Part shown: positions 1-5,002 of the stretch, piece by piece
How positions within the stretch are numbered: the first letter of the stretch is position 1
Layout of the letters: every line of letters starts with the position of its first letter
NCBI GenBank assembly: GCA_902475005.1
Contig: CABRXV010000103.1
Location: 1-5,002 of the forward strand
Direction: 5' to 3'
DNA: 5,002 nucleotides
From: CABRXV01 sp900754955
GTDB taxonomy: Bacteria; Actinomycetota; Coriobacteriia; Coriobacteriales; Eggerthellaceae
Translations under genes and position numbers: made by a program
Notes under the pieces: model-generated
Told to the model about the DNA's origin: nothing
What the model saw: only the letters and a program-made list of their open reading frames with translations
Databases searched by the model: none

Positions 1-81
1 AGACGCACGGCGCCGTTCGCCGGCTCAGAGGCGCCGGTGGGTCCCAGTCGCGCCTCGACCCCGCTTCAACGCGCTGCGGCT

Positions 82-87
82 TATAAT
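82..87 (+). promoter_or_regulatory. Putative -10 box of the lipoprotein gene promoter
   Basis: A perfect TATAAT hexamer stands out in otherwise GC-rich DNA. It lies about 36 bases upstream of the Shine-Dalgarno of the transglutaminase lipoprotein gene, so transcription would start near 94 and give a leader of about 40 nt. No good -35 is visible: TCGACC at 55-60 matches TTGACA at four of six positions, but the 21-base spacer is too long. The box is downstream of an in-frame ATG at 37, which argues against that ATG as the start. Confidence 0.5.
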
Positions 88-122
88 GGCAAGGATGAAC
101 CGAACGCGGAGCAGCACCCAGC

Positions 123-128
123 AAGGAG
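123..128 (+). promoter_or_regulatory. Shine-Dalgarno that sets the lipoprotein start
   Basis: AAGGAG is followed after four bases by GTG at 133. This is the only strong ribosome-binding sequence near the candidate starts: ATG 37 lies upstream of the promoter, and ATG 187 is preceded only by a weak purine stretch. The spacing is slightly short but acceptable. Confidence 0.55.
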
Positions 129-132
129 CCTC

Positions 133-1119
133 GTGAAGAACCGCCTCGCCATAGCGACCGACTCGCTGCGCGCCAGCGCGGACAGGATGCGGGCGTGCGG
201 CATCTCCCTCTCCCTCGCGCTCTGCCTCGCCTGCCTCGTGCTGCCGGGATGTGGCGGCTCGGGCGGCTCGAACTCCGCCAACGCCGACGCCGGCGAGACG
301 AGCGGCCCCGCCTTCTCCATGCCCGCCTCCATCGAAGGCGTCTCGTTCGACGCCGCTGCCAGCACGGCGAGCGCGGGCGGGTTCATCGACATCTCGCACG
401 TGACCGAGGGCTACGTGGCCGCATCCGCCACGAGCGACGCGCGACTCAAGTTCCAGGTCGTCTGCGGCGAGGCGAGCTACAACTACGATCTTCCCGGCGA
501 CGGCTCTCCCATCGTGTGCCCGCTGAACATGGGCGACGGCTCCTACACCTTCCGCATCATGCAGAACACCTCGGGCAACAACTACGTCGAGGTGGGTTCC
601 GCATCGGCGCAGGTGGCAATGGCGAGCGAGTTCGAGCCGTTCGTGCGGCCTAACCTGTTCTGCAACTTCACCGACGCGAGCGCCTGCGTGGCCAAGGCGC
701 GCGAGCTGGCAAACGGCGCGCAGAACCAGGGCGACGTGATGCGCGCGGTGTACTCGTGGGTGGTGGGCAACATCAGCTACGACTACGACAAGGCGAGCGA
801 GCTGGCAAACGCCACGGGCTACGTGCCCGACCCCGATGCGACGCTGGCGTCGGGCACGGGCATCTGCTTCGACTACGCGTCGCTTTCCGCCGCGATGCTG
901 CGCAGTCTGGGCATACCCTGCAAGATCGTCACGGGCTACGTGTCGCCCGACAACCTGTACCACGCATGGAACCTCGTGTACCTCAACGGCAGCTGGGTGA
1001 GCGTGGAGTTCAGCATCGATCCCGATACGTGGACGCGCGTCGACCTGACGTTCGCCGCTGCGGGATCAGGCGGCACCGTGGGCGACGGAACCAGTTACAC
1101 CGATCGGTATATATATTAG
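133..1119 (+). CDS. Secreted lipoprotein with transglutaminase-like domain
   Basis: Predicted 328-residue protein anchored to the outer face of the membrane. From the GTG start it has a basic N-region, a hydrophobic stretch (about 23-36) and a lipobox LPGC with the lipidated Cys at 40. A Gly/Ser/Ala-rich linker follows to about 60. Residues about 80-165 form a beta-rich region that may be an Ig-like fold. Residues about 195-310 are transglutaminase-like: Cys245 in GTGICFDYAS, His277 in YHAWN and an Asp, best placed at 304 in WTRVDLTF (296 is an alternative), form a complete Cys-His-Asp triad. The fold is shared by cross-linking enzymes, amidases and peptidases, so the substrate cannot be told. 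The start was chosen for the AAGGAG at 123-128; ATG 187 (residue 19) would also leave a workable signal peptide. The gene ends in a tandem TAGTAG. It has its own promoter, so a functional tie to the downstream pilus operon is only suggested by proximity. Confidence 0.88.
   Translation: MKNRLAIATDSLRASADRMRACGISLSLALCLACLVLPGCGGSGGSNSANADAGETSGPAFSMPASIEGVSFDAAASTASAGGFIDISHVTEGYVAASATSDARLKFQVVCGEASYNYDLPGDGSPIVCPLNMGDGSYTFRIMQNTSGNNYVEVGSASAQVAMASEFEPFVRPNLFCNFTDASACVAKARELANGAQNQGDVMRAVYSWVVGNISYDYDKASELANATGYVPDPDATLASGTGICFDYASLSAAMLRSLGIPCKIVTGYVSPDNLYHAWNLVYLNGSWVSVEFSIDPDTWTRVDLTFAAAGSGGTVGDGTSYTDRYIY
1108..1117 (+). promoter_or_regulatory. Possible -10 region of the pilus operon
   Basis: A TATATATATT run overlaps the last codons and stop of the lipoprotein gene and is among the most AT-rich stretches in the window. 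TATATT at 1112-1117 matches TATAAT at five of six positions and would place transcription start near 1124, shortly before the Shine-Dalgarno at 1129-1132. No recognisable -35 exists at normal spacing. The stretch also encodes the terminal Tyr-Ile-Tyr, so it may be only coding sequence. Confidence 0.28.
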
Positions 1120-1138
1120 TAGGCAGACGGAGCGGAAC

Positions 1139-1183
1139 ATGAGCGAAGCATACGACGGCACATGGAGGTTGACGGACCGATGA
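1139..1183 (+). CDS. Possible 14-codon leader ORF before the pilC-like gene
   Basis: A short reading frame encodes MSEAYDGTWRLTDR. It has GGAG at 1129-1132, six bases before its ATG. Its TGA overlaps the ATG of the next gene in an ATGA (1180-1183). The good ribosome site and the overlap are what a translational-coupling leader would show. The peptide matches no family I recognise, and a frame this short can arise by chance. It also contains the GGAGG (1164-1168) that serves the downstream start, so ribosomes finishing here would be placed to reinitiate on the platform gene. Confidence 0.3.
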   Translation: MSEAYDGTWRLTDR

Positions 1184-2325
1184 AGGCTGAGAAGCGACTT
1201 TCCAACGCAGAGATCAGCGCGTTCTGCGAGAGCGTGGCCATGATGCTGGCCGCCGGCATCCAAACCGACGAAGCCGTGCACATGCTGGGCGAGAGCCAGG
1301 GCGCCGGTTTCGAGGCGCAGGCGGGAGCCGGCGGCGCGAACGCACTGCGAGCAGATTCCTCACGTGAAGCATCTGCGGAGAATCGAAGCGCGGCCACGCC
1401 GCTCGGGCGCGTGTGCGCCGCGGTGTACGGCGAGATCGTCGACGGCGCGCGCCTTTCCGTCGCGCTCGAGCGGACAGAGGCGTTCCCCGAGTACGCAGTG
1501 AGCATGATCGCCGTAGGCGAGCGCGCAGGACGCCTCGAGGACACGCTGCGCAACCTCGCCGTGTACTACGACGAAGCCGACCGCGTGTTCGCCAAGATTC
1601 GCTCGGCCGTGGGCTACCCCGCCGCGCTGCTGTGCGTGATGAGCGTGATCGTGGCTGTCACCGTGGGCGCCATCCTGCCCGTATTCATCAGCGTGTACGA
1701 GCGTCTGGCAGGCAGCTTGACGGCCGGTTCGTCGTTCGCAGTGAGCGCGGCAACCGCCGTGGGCTGGGCGGCGCTCGCAATCACCATCGTCGCCACGGCG
1801 GCGGCGCTCGCCACGTTGGCGGCGAGCCGCACGAAACGCGGCAACGCAGCGCTTGCGCGCGCGCTCGAGCGCATTCCGCTCACGCGGCAGGCCATGTACC
1901 GGCTCGCCCTCTCTCGCTTCACGTCCACGCTTGCCACATACCTGGCCTCGGGCATGGACGCCGACGCCTCAATGCACGACGCCATCGCGCTCGTCGACCA
2001 TCCGCGGCTTCGCGAGCGCGCAGAACGAGCCTACGCGACCATGATCGACCTCGATCGCGGTCTCGGTCTCGGACAGGCCATTGCCGAAAGCGAGCTGCTC
2101 GAACCCGTGTATGCGCGCATGCTCGTCATCGGATCGCGCACCGGCAGCATCGACGGCGTGCTCGCACAGCTGTCCGACACGTTCTTCGACGATGCGATCA
2201 GCCGCATCGACCACGCGGTCGACAGCATCGAGCCCGTGCTGGCAGCCTTCCTCACCGTGGCGGTGGGCGCCACGCTTATTTCGGTGATGCTGCCGCTGAT
2301 CGGCATCATGGGATCGATCGGCTAG
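1180..2325 (+). CDS. pilC: Type II secretion system F family / PilC-like platform protein
   Basis: Predicted 381-residue polytopic inner-membrane protein, close to the usual PilC/GspF length of about 400. These proteins form the platform on which the cytoplasmic pilus ATPases act. Two T2SSF repeats are visible. The first spans about 12-170, with an N-terminal AAGIQTDEAVHML helix, the VGERAG signature at 112-117 and a membrane helix at about 147-170. The second spans about 243-370, with ASGMDADASM and the matching IGSRTGSID at 317-325, ending in a membrane helix at about 353-378. Another hydrophobic segment lies at about 187-215. Residues about 38-72 are an Ala/Gly/Ser-rich insert not expected in the family; its DNA holds the parS-like site at 1356-1371. 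I chose ATG 1180 for the ATGA overlap with the short upstream frame and for GGAGG at 1164-1168; ATG 1162, six codons upstream, has no ribosome site. The presence of a PilT-type ATPase in the same operon favours PilC over a secretion-system GspF. Confidence 0.9.
   Translation: MKAEKRLSNAEISAFCESVAMMLAAGIQTDEAVHMLGESQGAGFEAQAGAGGANALRADSSREASAENRSAATPLGRVCAAVYGEIVDGARLSVALERTEAFPEYAVSMIAVGERAGRLEDTLRNLAVYYDEADRVFAKIRSAVGYPAALLCVMSVIVAVTVGAILPVFISVYERLAGSLTAGSSFAVSAATAVGWAALAITIVATAAALATLAASRTKRGNAALARALERIPLTRQAMYRLALSRFTSTLATYLASGMDADASMHDAIALVDHPRLRERAERAYATMIDLDRGLGLGQAIAESELLEPVYARMLVIGSRTGSIDGVLAQLSDTFFDDAISRIDHAVDSIEPVLAAFLTVAVGATLISVMLPLIGIMGSIG
1356..1371. other. Degenerate parS-like site inside the pilC-like gene
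   Basis: TTCCTCACGTGAAGCA matches the parS consensus TGTTTCACGTGAAACA at 12 of 16 positions. The CACGTG core is complete and the right half-site has one mismatch in eight, while the left half has three. It lies in the low-complexity insert of the platform protein. Here seven of eight consecutive codons (1351-1374) end in A or T, unlike their surroundings. It may be a weak or decayed ParB site. Alone, a 12/16 match is not strong evidence. Confidence 0.3.
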
Positions 2326-2352
2326 CGATGAGAGCGAAAGTCGGGCGCGAAG

Positions 2353-2381
2353 GCGCCGCACGGCGCGCAGAAGCGCGGCGC
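2353..2381. repeat. GC-rich inverted repeat between platform and first pilin-like gene
   Basis: GCGCCGC at 2353-2359 is complementary to GCGGCGC at 2375-2381, and an alternative smaller hairpin pairs 2353-2357 with 2362-2366. It lies in the only sizeable gap inside the operon (2326-2412). There is no T-tract, so it is not an intrinsic terminator. An RNA-processing or stability hairpin is possible, but such pairing is common by chance in DNA this GC-rich. Confidence 0.25.
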
Positions 2382-2412
2382 AGCGGAAGAACGAGGGGGA
2401 AAGGAGAAGGCC

Positions 2413-2748
2413 ATGAGTCGTGAACATGTGAATGCAGCAGGCGGCCGACAGCCGCGGATCGCTGCGGCGATCGTCGCAGCGATCATTGCACTTGCGATCG
2501 CGGCAGGCGCCTTCTTCGCGCTCTCCTCCGCATCGAGCGACAACATGCGCGACCAGGGCGCCGAAAGCGTGCGCCAAGCGGTACTGTCGGCTGCGATGCA
2601 GTGCTGCGCGGTGGAGGGATCGTTCCCGTCTACGGTGGAGCACCTCGAAGAGCACTACGGGCTCACCGTCAACCACGATGACTACGTGGTGCTGTACGAA
2701 GCGTTCGCGTCGAACGTCACGCCGAGCGTCACGGTGGTGCCCCGATGA
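2413..2748 (+). CDS. Small single-helix pilin-like protein of the pilus operon
   Basis: Predicted 111-residue protein with a short basic N-terminus, one hydrophobic helix at about 16-38, an amphipathic helix (about 44-66) and a small C-terminal domain. The pattern AVEGSFPSTVEHLEEHYGL (66-84), followed by NHDDYVVLYEAFASNVTPSVTVVP, resembles small conserved proteins I associate with type IV pilus clusters of Gram-positive bacteria. A residue run of the type 'GxxPxxxxxLxxxYG' also recurs in pseudopilins. There is no classic prepilin cleavage motif (Gly followed by Phe and Glu at +5), so it may be a non-processed membrane subunit. Cys64 and Cys65 are adjacent. AAGGAG at 2401-2406 sits six bases before the ATG and fixes the start. 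The stop overlaps the next gene by ATGA. A role as a minor subunit or assembly factor is inference. Confidence 0.8.
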   Translation: MSREHVNAAGGRQPRIAAAIVAAIIALAIAAGAFFALSSASSDNMRDQGAESVRQAVLSAAMQCCAVEGSFPSTVEHLEEHYGLTVNHDDYVVLYEAFASNVTPSVTVVPR

Positions 2749-3263
2749 GCACGCTGCGAACACATGAGCTCCGGTCGACGAAGGTGCAGGCGAGGGGCTC
2801 GAATGCTGCGGGCGCATTCACCATCGTGCTGTTCGCCCTGTTCGCGATCGCCCTGCTGCTCGCGCTCGTGGCGGGCACGGGCGTGTACCGCCACATCAAC
2901 GCCGCCGACGAGGCGAGCAGCCACGAGCGCTTGAGCCTGTCGCTTGTGGCGAACGCCGTGCGCGCAACCGACGCTGCCGACGCGGTTTCGCAGGGCGCGG
3001 GGCCCGAGGGCGCCGCGCTTGTGCTGACCGAGCACTTGAGCACGGGCGCGTACGAGACGCGCTTCTACCTGCACGACGGGCGGATCGTGGAAGAGTACAC
3101 CGTGGCGGGCGCGGCCTACAACCCCGACGGCGCCACACCGGTGGCGGCGTCGGAGACGTTCGCGTTCGACGTGGCCGACGGCCTCGTGCGCATCTCCTGC
3201 GACGAGGGCGAGACGGCCGTGGCACTGCGGTCGCACGGAGCCGTTGCGGAAGGGGGTGAGTAG
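2745..3263 (+). CDS. DUF4860-like membrane protein, pilin-like
   Basis: Predicted 172-residue protein. After about 23 polar and basic residues comes AGAFTIVLFALFAIALLLALVAG (about 22-44), a membrane helix starting with a pilin-like Gly-Ala-Phe-Thr but lacking the +5 Glu. GVYRHINAADEASSHERLSLSLVANAVRATD (46-76) follows, then a beta-rich domain with TRFYLHDGRIVEEYTV (105-120). This arrangement matches my recollection of DUF4860 proteins, which occur beside pseudopilins in Gram-positive pilus clusters; no biochemical function is known to me. The ATG overlaps the previous stop (ATGA at 2745-2748). Only a weak GGTGG precedes it, so translation probably depends on coupling. It resembles a minor pseudopilin of the GspJ/PilW type in size and layout; that comparison is inference. 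Confidence 0.78.
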   Translation: MSTLRTHELRSTKVQARGSNAAGAFTIVLFALFAIALLLALVAGTGVYRHINAADEASSHERLSLSLVANAVRATDAADAVSQGAGPEGAALVLTEHLSTGAYETRFYLHDGRIVEEYTVAGAAYNPDGATPVAASETFAFDVADGLVRISCDEGETAVALRSHGAVAEGGE

Positions 3264-3264
3264 C

Positions 3265-3903
3265 ATGGCGCTGTTTCTCAAGCGCGGCGACGCGGGCGCT
3301 GGCGGAGCCGGTGCGCGCGACGGCGCGGGCGCTGACAGCGCGCGAACGAATGTTTCACGTGAAACATTCGGCGCCGAACGCGGAACGTCGGCGCGGGGGC
3401 GCACCTCGCGCGTGACGCCCGCCTGGCACGGCACCGCGTTCTTCGTGGAAGCGCTTGTGCTGCTCGCGTTCCTCGTGGCGGCCATCGCCGTGTTCATGAG
3501 CCTGTTCGCCACCGCACGCGCCCAGAGCGACGAAGCGGCGCAGCTGACCGACGCCGTGCTGCTGGCGCAGGAGGTAGCCGAGGTGTTCGCCGCCGATCCT
3601 GCGGGGTTTAGCGCGGAATCGGAAGCCAGCGCAGCCGCGGGCGAGCCGGCGCTCGCGCGCGGCGGGCTTGCGGCCCATGCGACGGCGACGGTCGAGCCAC
3701 GCGACGATGGTGCGCTCTACCATGCCGTGATCGCAGTGACGCCCGATGGCGAAAACGAAGCGGTCTACGAGCTCGAAACCGCCCGCTACATCGCGGACGC
3801 TGCGGACGCCGACGCCGCCGCGAGCTCCAACGCTGGCGACGGCGCTCCCGCTGGCGCCGCCGCGACCAGCGCACCCGCCCCAACCGAAAGCGAGGTGGCA
3901 TGA
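3265..3903 (+). CDS. Pseudopilin-like protein with FFVE-type membrane helix
   Basis: Predicted 212-residue protein. Residues 56-83 read GTAFFVEALVLLAFL and onward, a membrane helix with an acidic Glu62 near its start, as in type IV pilins and GspI/PilV-like pseudopilins. If cleaved after Gly56 the Glu would be at +6 rather than the usual +5. An amphipathic helix (about 87-110, SDEAAQLTDAVLLAQEVAEVF), a small beta domain (about 134-178) and an Ala/Pro/Ser-rich tail (179-212) follow. Residues 8-52 are a long, low-complexity Gly/Ala/Arg extension, unusual before a pilin helix; it is encoded by DNA containing a perfect parS. ATG 3265 is preceded by AGGGGG at 3251-3256 and begins one base after the previous stop. 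TTG 3244 is possible but less likely. GTG 3412 would give a short six-residue leader MTPAWH before the Gly, but lacks a well-placed ribosome site. Likely role: minor pilin. Confidence 0.78.
   Translation: MALFLKRGDAGAGGAGARDGAGADSARTNVSRETFGAERGTSARGRTSRVTPAWHGTAFFVEALVLLAFLVAAIAVFMSLFATARAQSDEAAQLTDAVLLAQEVAEVFAADPAGFSAESEASAAAGEPALARGGLAAHATATVEPRDDGALYHAVIAVTPDGENEAVYELETARYIADAADADAAASSNAGDGAPAGAAATSAPAPTESEVA
3351..3366. other. parS: Perfect parS (ParB/Spo0J binding) site
   Basis: TGTTTCACGTGAAACA is identical to the 16-bp parS consensus bound by chromosomal ParB (Spo0J) across most bacterial phyla. It is the centre of a perfect 24-bp palindrome at 3347-3370. It lies within the pseudopilin-like gene and encodes NVSRETF (residues 29-35). 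Codons AAT GTT TCA CGT GAA ACA all end in A or T, while neighbouring codons mostly end in G or C, indicating selection on the DNA. parS sites load ParB, which spreads over flanking DNA, recruits SMC and drives origin segregation with ParA. They usually cluster near the origin, so this operon is probably origin-proximal. Confidence 0.93.
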
Positions 3904-4427
3904 TGGCACGCGCGACGACATCGGTGCGCATGGGCCCCGTGAGCATTCTCACCCTCGTGATCGTCCTGTGCCTTGCCGTCATGGCGGTGCTGTCGATCAC
4001 CACGGCGAACGCAAGTCTTGCGCTGTCGGAGCGGCAGGCGTCGTTCGTCGGCGACGACTACGCGAACGAGACGGTTGGCCAGGCGTTTTACGCCGAGCTC
4101 GACAATGCCCTGGCGCCCGTGCGCGCAGGCGGCGGAGACGCCGAGGCGGGTGCAGCAGCCGTCGACGTGCAGCTCGACGAGCTGATCGCGCGCGCAGGCG
4201 ACGCCTCGACCGCCAGCACCTCCCCCATCGGCGCCGACGCTCCGACGCTTTCCGCCGCCATCGACGGAACCGCCGTCACCGCACATGTGGAATCCGCAAG
4301 CGGGCGCTGCCTCGACATGACGTTCGCCATCACCGACAACGCCCGCGTAAGCGTGCTGTCGTGGAAGGCAACCACCCTCTGGACCGAGGACACGACCGAC
4401 GTCCTGTGGACGGGAGGCCGGCCATGA
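3900..4427 (+). CDS. Single-helix membrane protein of the pilus operon
   Basis: Predicted 175-residue protein of unrecognised family. A basic N-terminus is followed by MGPVSILTLVIVLCLAVMAVLSITTANASLALSERQA (11-47), a membrane helix at about 13-36 continuing as a polar helix, as in pilin-like proteins but without a prepilin cleavage motif. Residues 53-72 (DYANETVGQAFYAELDNALA) look helical. The region 76-122 is Ala/Asp/Ser-rich and probably flexible, and 123-175 is beta-rich, ending in VSVLSWKATTLWTEDTTDVLWTG. Similar proteins occur, as I recall, beside DUF4860 and PilT genes in related organisms. ATG 3900 overlaps the preceding stop by ATGA; the adjacent ATG 3903 is better spaced (seven bases) from GAGG at 3892-3895, so the first Met may be absent. 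Role as a membrane-anchored pilus subunit or assembly factor is inferred from context. Confidence 0.75.
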   Translation: MMARATTSVRMGPVSILTLVIVLCLAVMAVLSITTANASLALSERQASFVGDDYANETVGQAFYAELDNALAPVRAGGGDAEAGAAAVDVQLDELIARAGDASTASTSPIGADAPTLSAAIDGTAVTAHVESASGRCLDMTFAITDNARVSVLSWKATTLWTEDTTDVLWTGGRP

Positions 4428-4516
4428 TCGCACGGACCTTGCACGCATCCAGCAGAATCCTTTCCGCATTCCAGCGGAATTCCAGCACCGACAGCAACGA
4501 CAGGAGCCCCCGATGA
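4424..4516 (+). CDS. Possible 30-codon coupled ORF between pilin-like gene and pilT
   Basis: A small frame begins MIARTLHASSRILSAF and ends SNDRSPR. Its ATG overlaps the preceding stop (ATGA at 4424-4427) and its TGA overlaps the ATG of the PilT gene (ATGA at 4513-4516). GGGAGG at 4412-4417 lies six bases upstream. Double ATGA linkage plus a good ribosome site suggests it is translated, at least as a coupling device that carries ribosomes to pilT. The peptide is basic and Ser-rich, with a possible amphipathic N-terminal helix and no membrane segment or family I recognise. Alternatively it is a chance frame across an 85-nt spacer. Confidence 0.4.
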   Translation: MIARTLHASSRILSAFQRNSSTDSNDRSPR

Positions 4517-5002
4517 GCCAGAACGAACGCGAAAGCGAGAACACGATGAACTTCGAAGAGTTCCTCCAGCAGATGATCGACGAGCGCGCCTCCGACGTGT
4601 TCGTCGTGGCGGGCCTGCCCGTTTCCTACCGCGCGCAGGGGCGTCAGGTGCGCCCCGACATGCCCGCACTCCGCCCCGCCGATACCGAGCGCTTCGTACG
4701 CGAGATCTACCGCGTGGCGCATCGCCCCATCGACAAGTTCCTTGCGAGCGACAACCACGACGAGGACTTCTCGTTCGCACTGCCCGGCGTCGGACGCTTC
4801 CGCGCCAACGTGTTCCGCCAGCGCGGCTCGCTTTCGGCTGTCGTGCGCGTCATCCCCTTCGGCCTTCCCACCCCCGAGCAGTACCACATCCCGTCCGAGG
4901 TGCTGCGGGTGGCCAGCCTGCAAAAGGGCCTTGTTCTCGTGACGGGTCCTGCAGGCGCGGGCAAGTCGACCACCCTCGCGTGCATCATCGACAAGCTCAA
5001 CC
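4513..5002 (+). CDS. pilT: PilT-type type IV pilus ATPase, 3' end outside window
   Basis: The first 163 residues of a cytoplasmic hexameric ATPase of the PilT/GspE family. PilT powers pilus retraction by ATP hydrolysis at the base of the machine. Residues 13-43 (NFEEFLQQ, then ERASDVFVVAGLPVSYRAQG) correspond to the PilT N-terminal domain, where ASD(L/V)H-type and AGLPxxxR motifs are typical. GRFRANVFRQRGSLSAVVRVIP (94-115) is the conserved strand and linker region. GLVLVTGPAGAGKSTTLACIIDKLN (139-163) contains the Walker A motif GPAGAGKST at 145-153 with Lys151. Walker B and the AIRNLI motif that would separate PilT from PilU lie beyond the window. Absence of a long N-terminal domain excludes PilB or GspE. 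AGGAG at 4502-4506 sits six bases before the ATG, and the start overlaps the small upstream frame. The partner PilC-like platform is encoded in the same operon. Confidence 0.9.
   Translation, partial: MSQNERESENTMNFEEFLQQMIDERASDVFVVAGLPVSYRAQGRQVRPDMPALRPADTERFVREIYRVAHRPIDKFLASDNHDEDFSFALPGVGRFRANVFRQRGSLSAVVRVIPFGLPTPEQYHIPSEVLRVASLQKGLVLVTGPAGAGKSTTLACIIDKLN

Noticed and set aside
9..35. Repeated GGCGCC hexamers as a terminator for an upstream gene
   Set aside because: The hexamer is self-complementary and common in this GC-rich DNA, and no T-tract follows.
37..132. Extended N-terminus of the lipoprotein from ATG 37
   Set aside because: It would start upstream of the TATAAT at 82-87, lacks a ribosome site and would add 32 non-hydrophobic residues before the signal peptide.
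392..407. CACGTGA in the lipoprotein gene as another parS
   Set aside because: Outside the six-base core only four of ten flanking positions match, and the codons there are ordinary GC-ending ones.
25..963. Long open frame on the - strand (312 codons)
   Set aside because: It lies opposite the lipoprotein gene, whose signal peptide and catalytic triad are clear. The antisense translation is Arg/His/Val/Ala-rich without domain signatures, typical of a shadow frame in high-GC DNA.
1413..2423. Long + strand frame overlapping the pilC-like gene (336 codons)
   Set aside because: The translation is overwhelmingly Arg/His/Ala with no domain; it is an out-of-frame reading of the T2SSF gene.
2328..2423. 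31-residue frame just after the platform gene stop
   Set aside because: No Shine-Dalgarno precedes its ATG, the product is almost entirely Arg/Gly/Ala/Glu, and it runs into the next gene out of frame. Its GC-rich composition explains it.
2682..3512. Long - strand frame (276 codons)
   Set aside because: It is antisense to the DUF4860-like and pseudopilin-like genes, Arg/Ala-rich and without recognisable motifs or a ribosome site.
3746..4516. Long + strand frame ending at the pilT start (256 codons)
   Set aside because: Its upstream part is an Arg/Pro-rich shadow of two real genes. Only the last 30 codons, from ATG 4424, have a ribosome site and sensible overlaps, and these are listed separately.

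Overview
The window comes from a high-GC, Gram-positive-like genome. GC-rich third codon positions, compact operon structure and the particular set of pilus-associated proteins suggest the actinobacterial class Coriobacteriia, probably an Eggerthellaceae relative. This is inferred from protein style only; there is no rRNA or other taxonomic marker. All convincing genes are on the + strand. I see no RNA genes, mobile elements or CRISPR array.

Layout: positions 1-132 are an upstream region with a consensus -10 box (82-87) and a strong Shine-Dalgarno (123-128). These drive a secreted lipoprotein with a C-terminal transglutaminase-like domain (133-1119). After a tandem stop and a short AT-rich stretch, a tightly packed operon runs to the end of the window. 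It holds a possible 14-codon leader ORF (1139-1183), a PilC/GspF-type inner-membrane platform protein (1180-2325), and four small proteins, each with one N-terminal membrane helix, that look like pilin or pseudopilin components (2413-2748; 2745-3263, DUF4860-like; 3265-3903; 3900-4427). A possible 30-codon ORF (4424-4516) and the 5' part of a PilT-type ATPase (4513 to beyond 5002) follow. Most junctions are ATGA overlaps or 1-base gaps, implying one translationally coupled transcript. The proteins fit together as a type IV pilus-like machine: the ATPase acts on the PilC platform, and the single-helix proteins would be filament or tip subunits. The extension ATPase, major pilin and prepilin peptidase are not in the window.

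The most striking non-coding signal is a perfect 16-bp parS chromosome-segregation site at 3351-3366, the centre of a 24-bp perfect palindrome. It is embedded in the coding sequence of a pseudopilin-like gene. Six successive codons there end in A or T, in a gene where most end in G or C, so the DNA itself appears to be under selection. A weaker 12/16 match, also in an A/T-ending codon run, lies in the PilC-like gene at 1356-1371. Together they suggest that this pilus operon sits in the ParB-loading, origin-proximal part of the chromosome.
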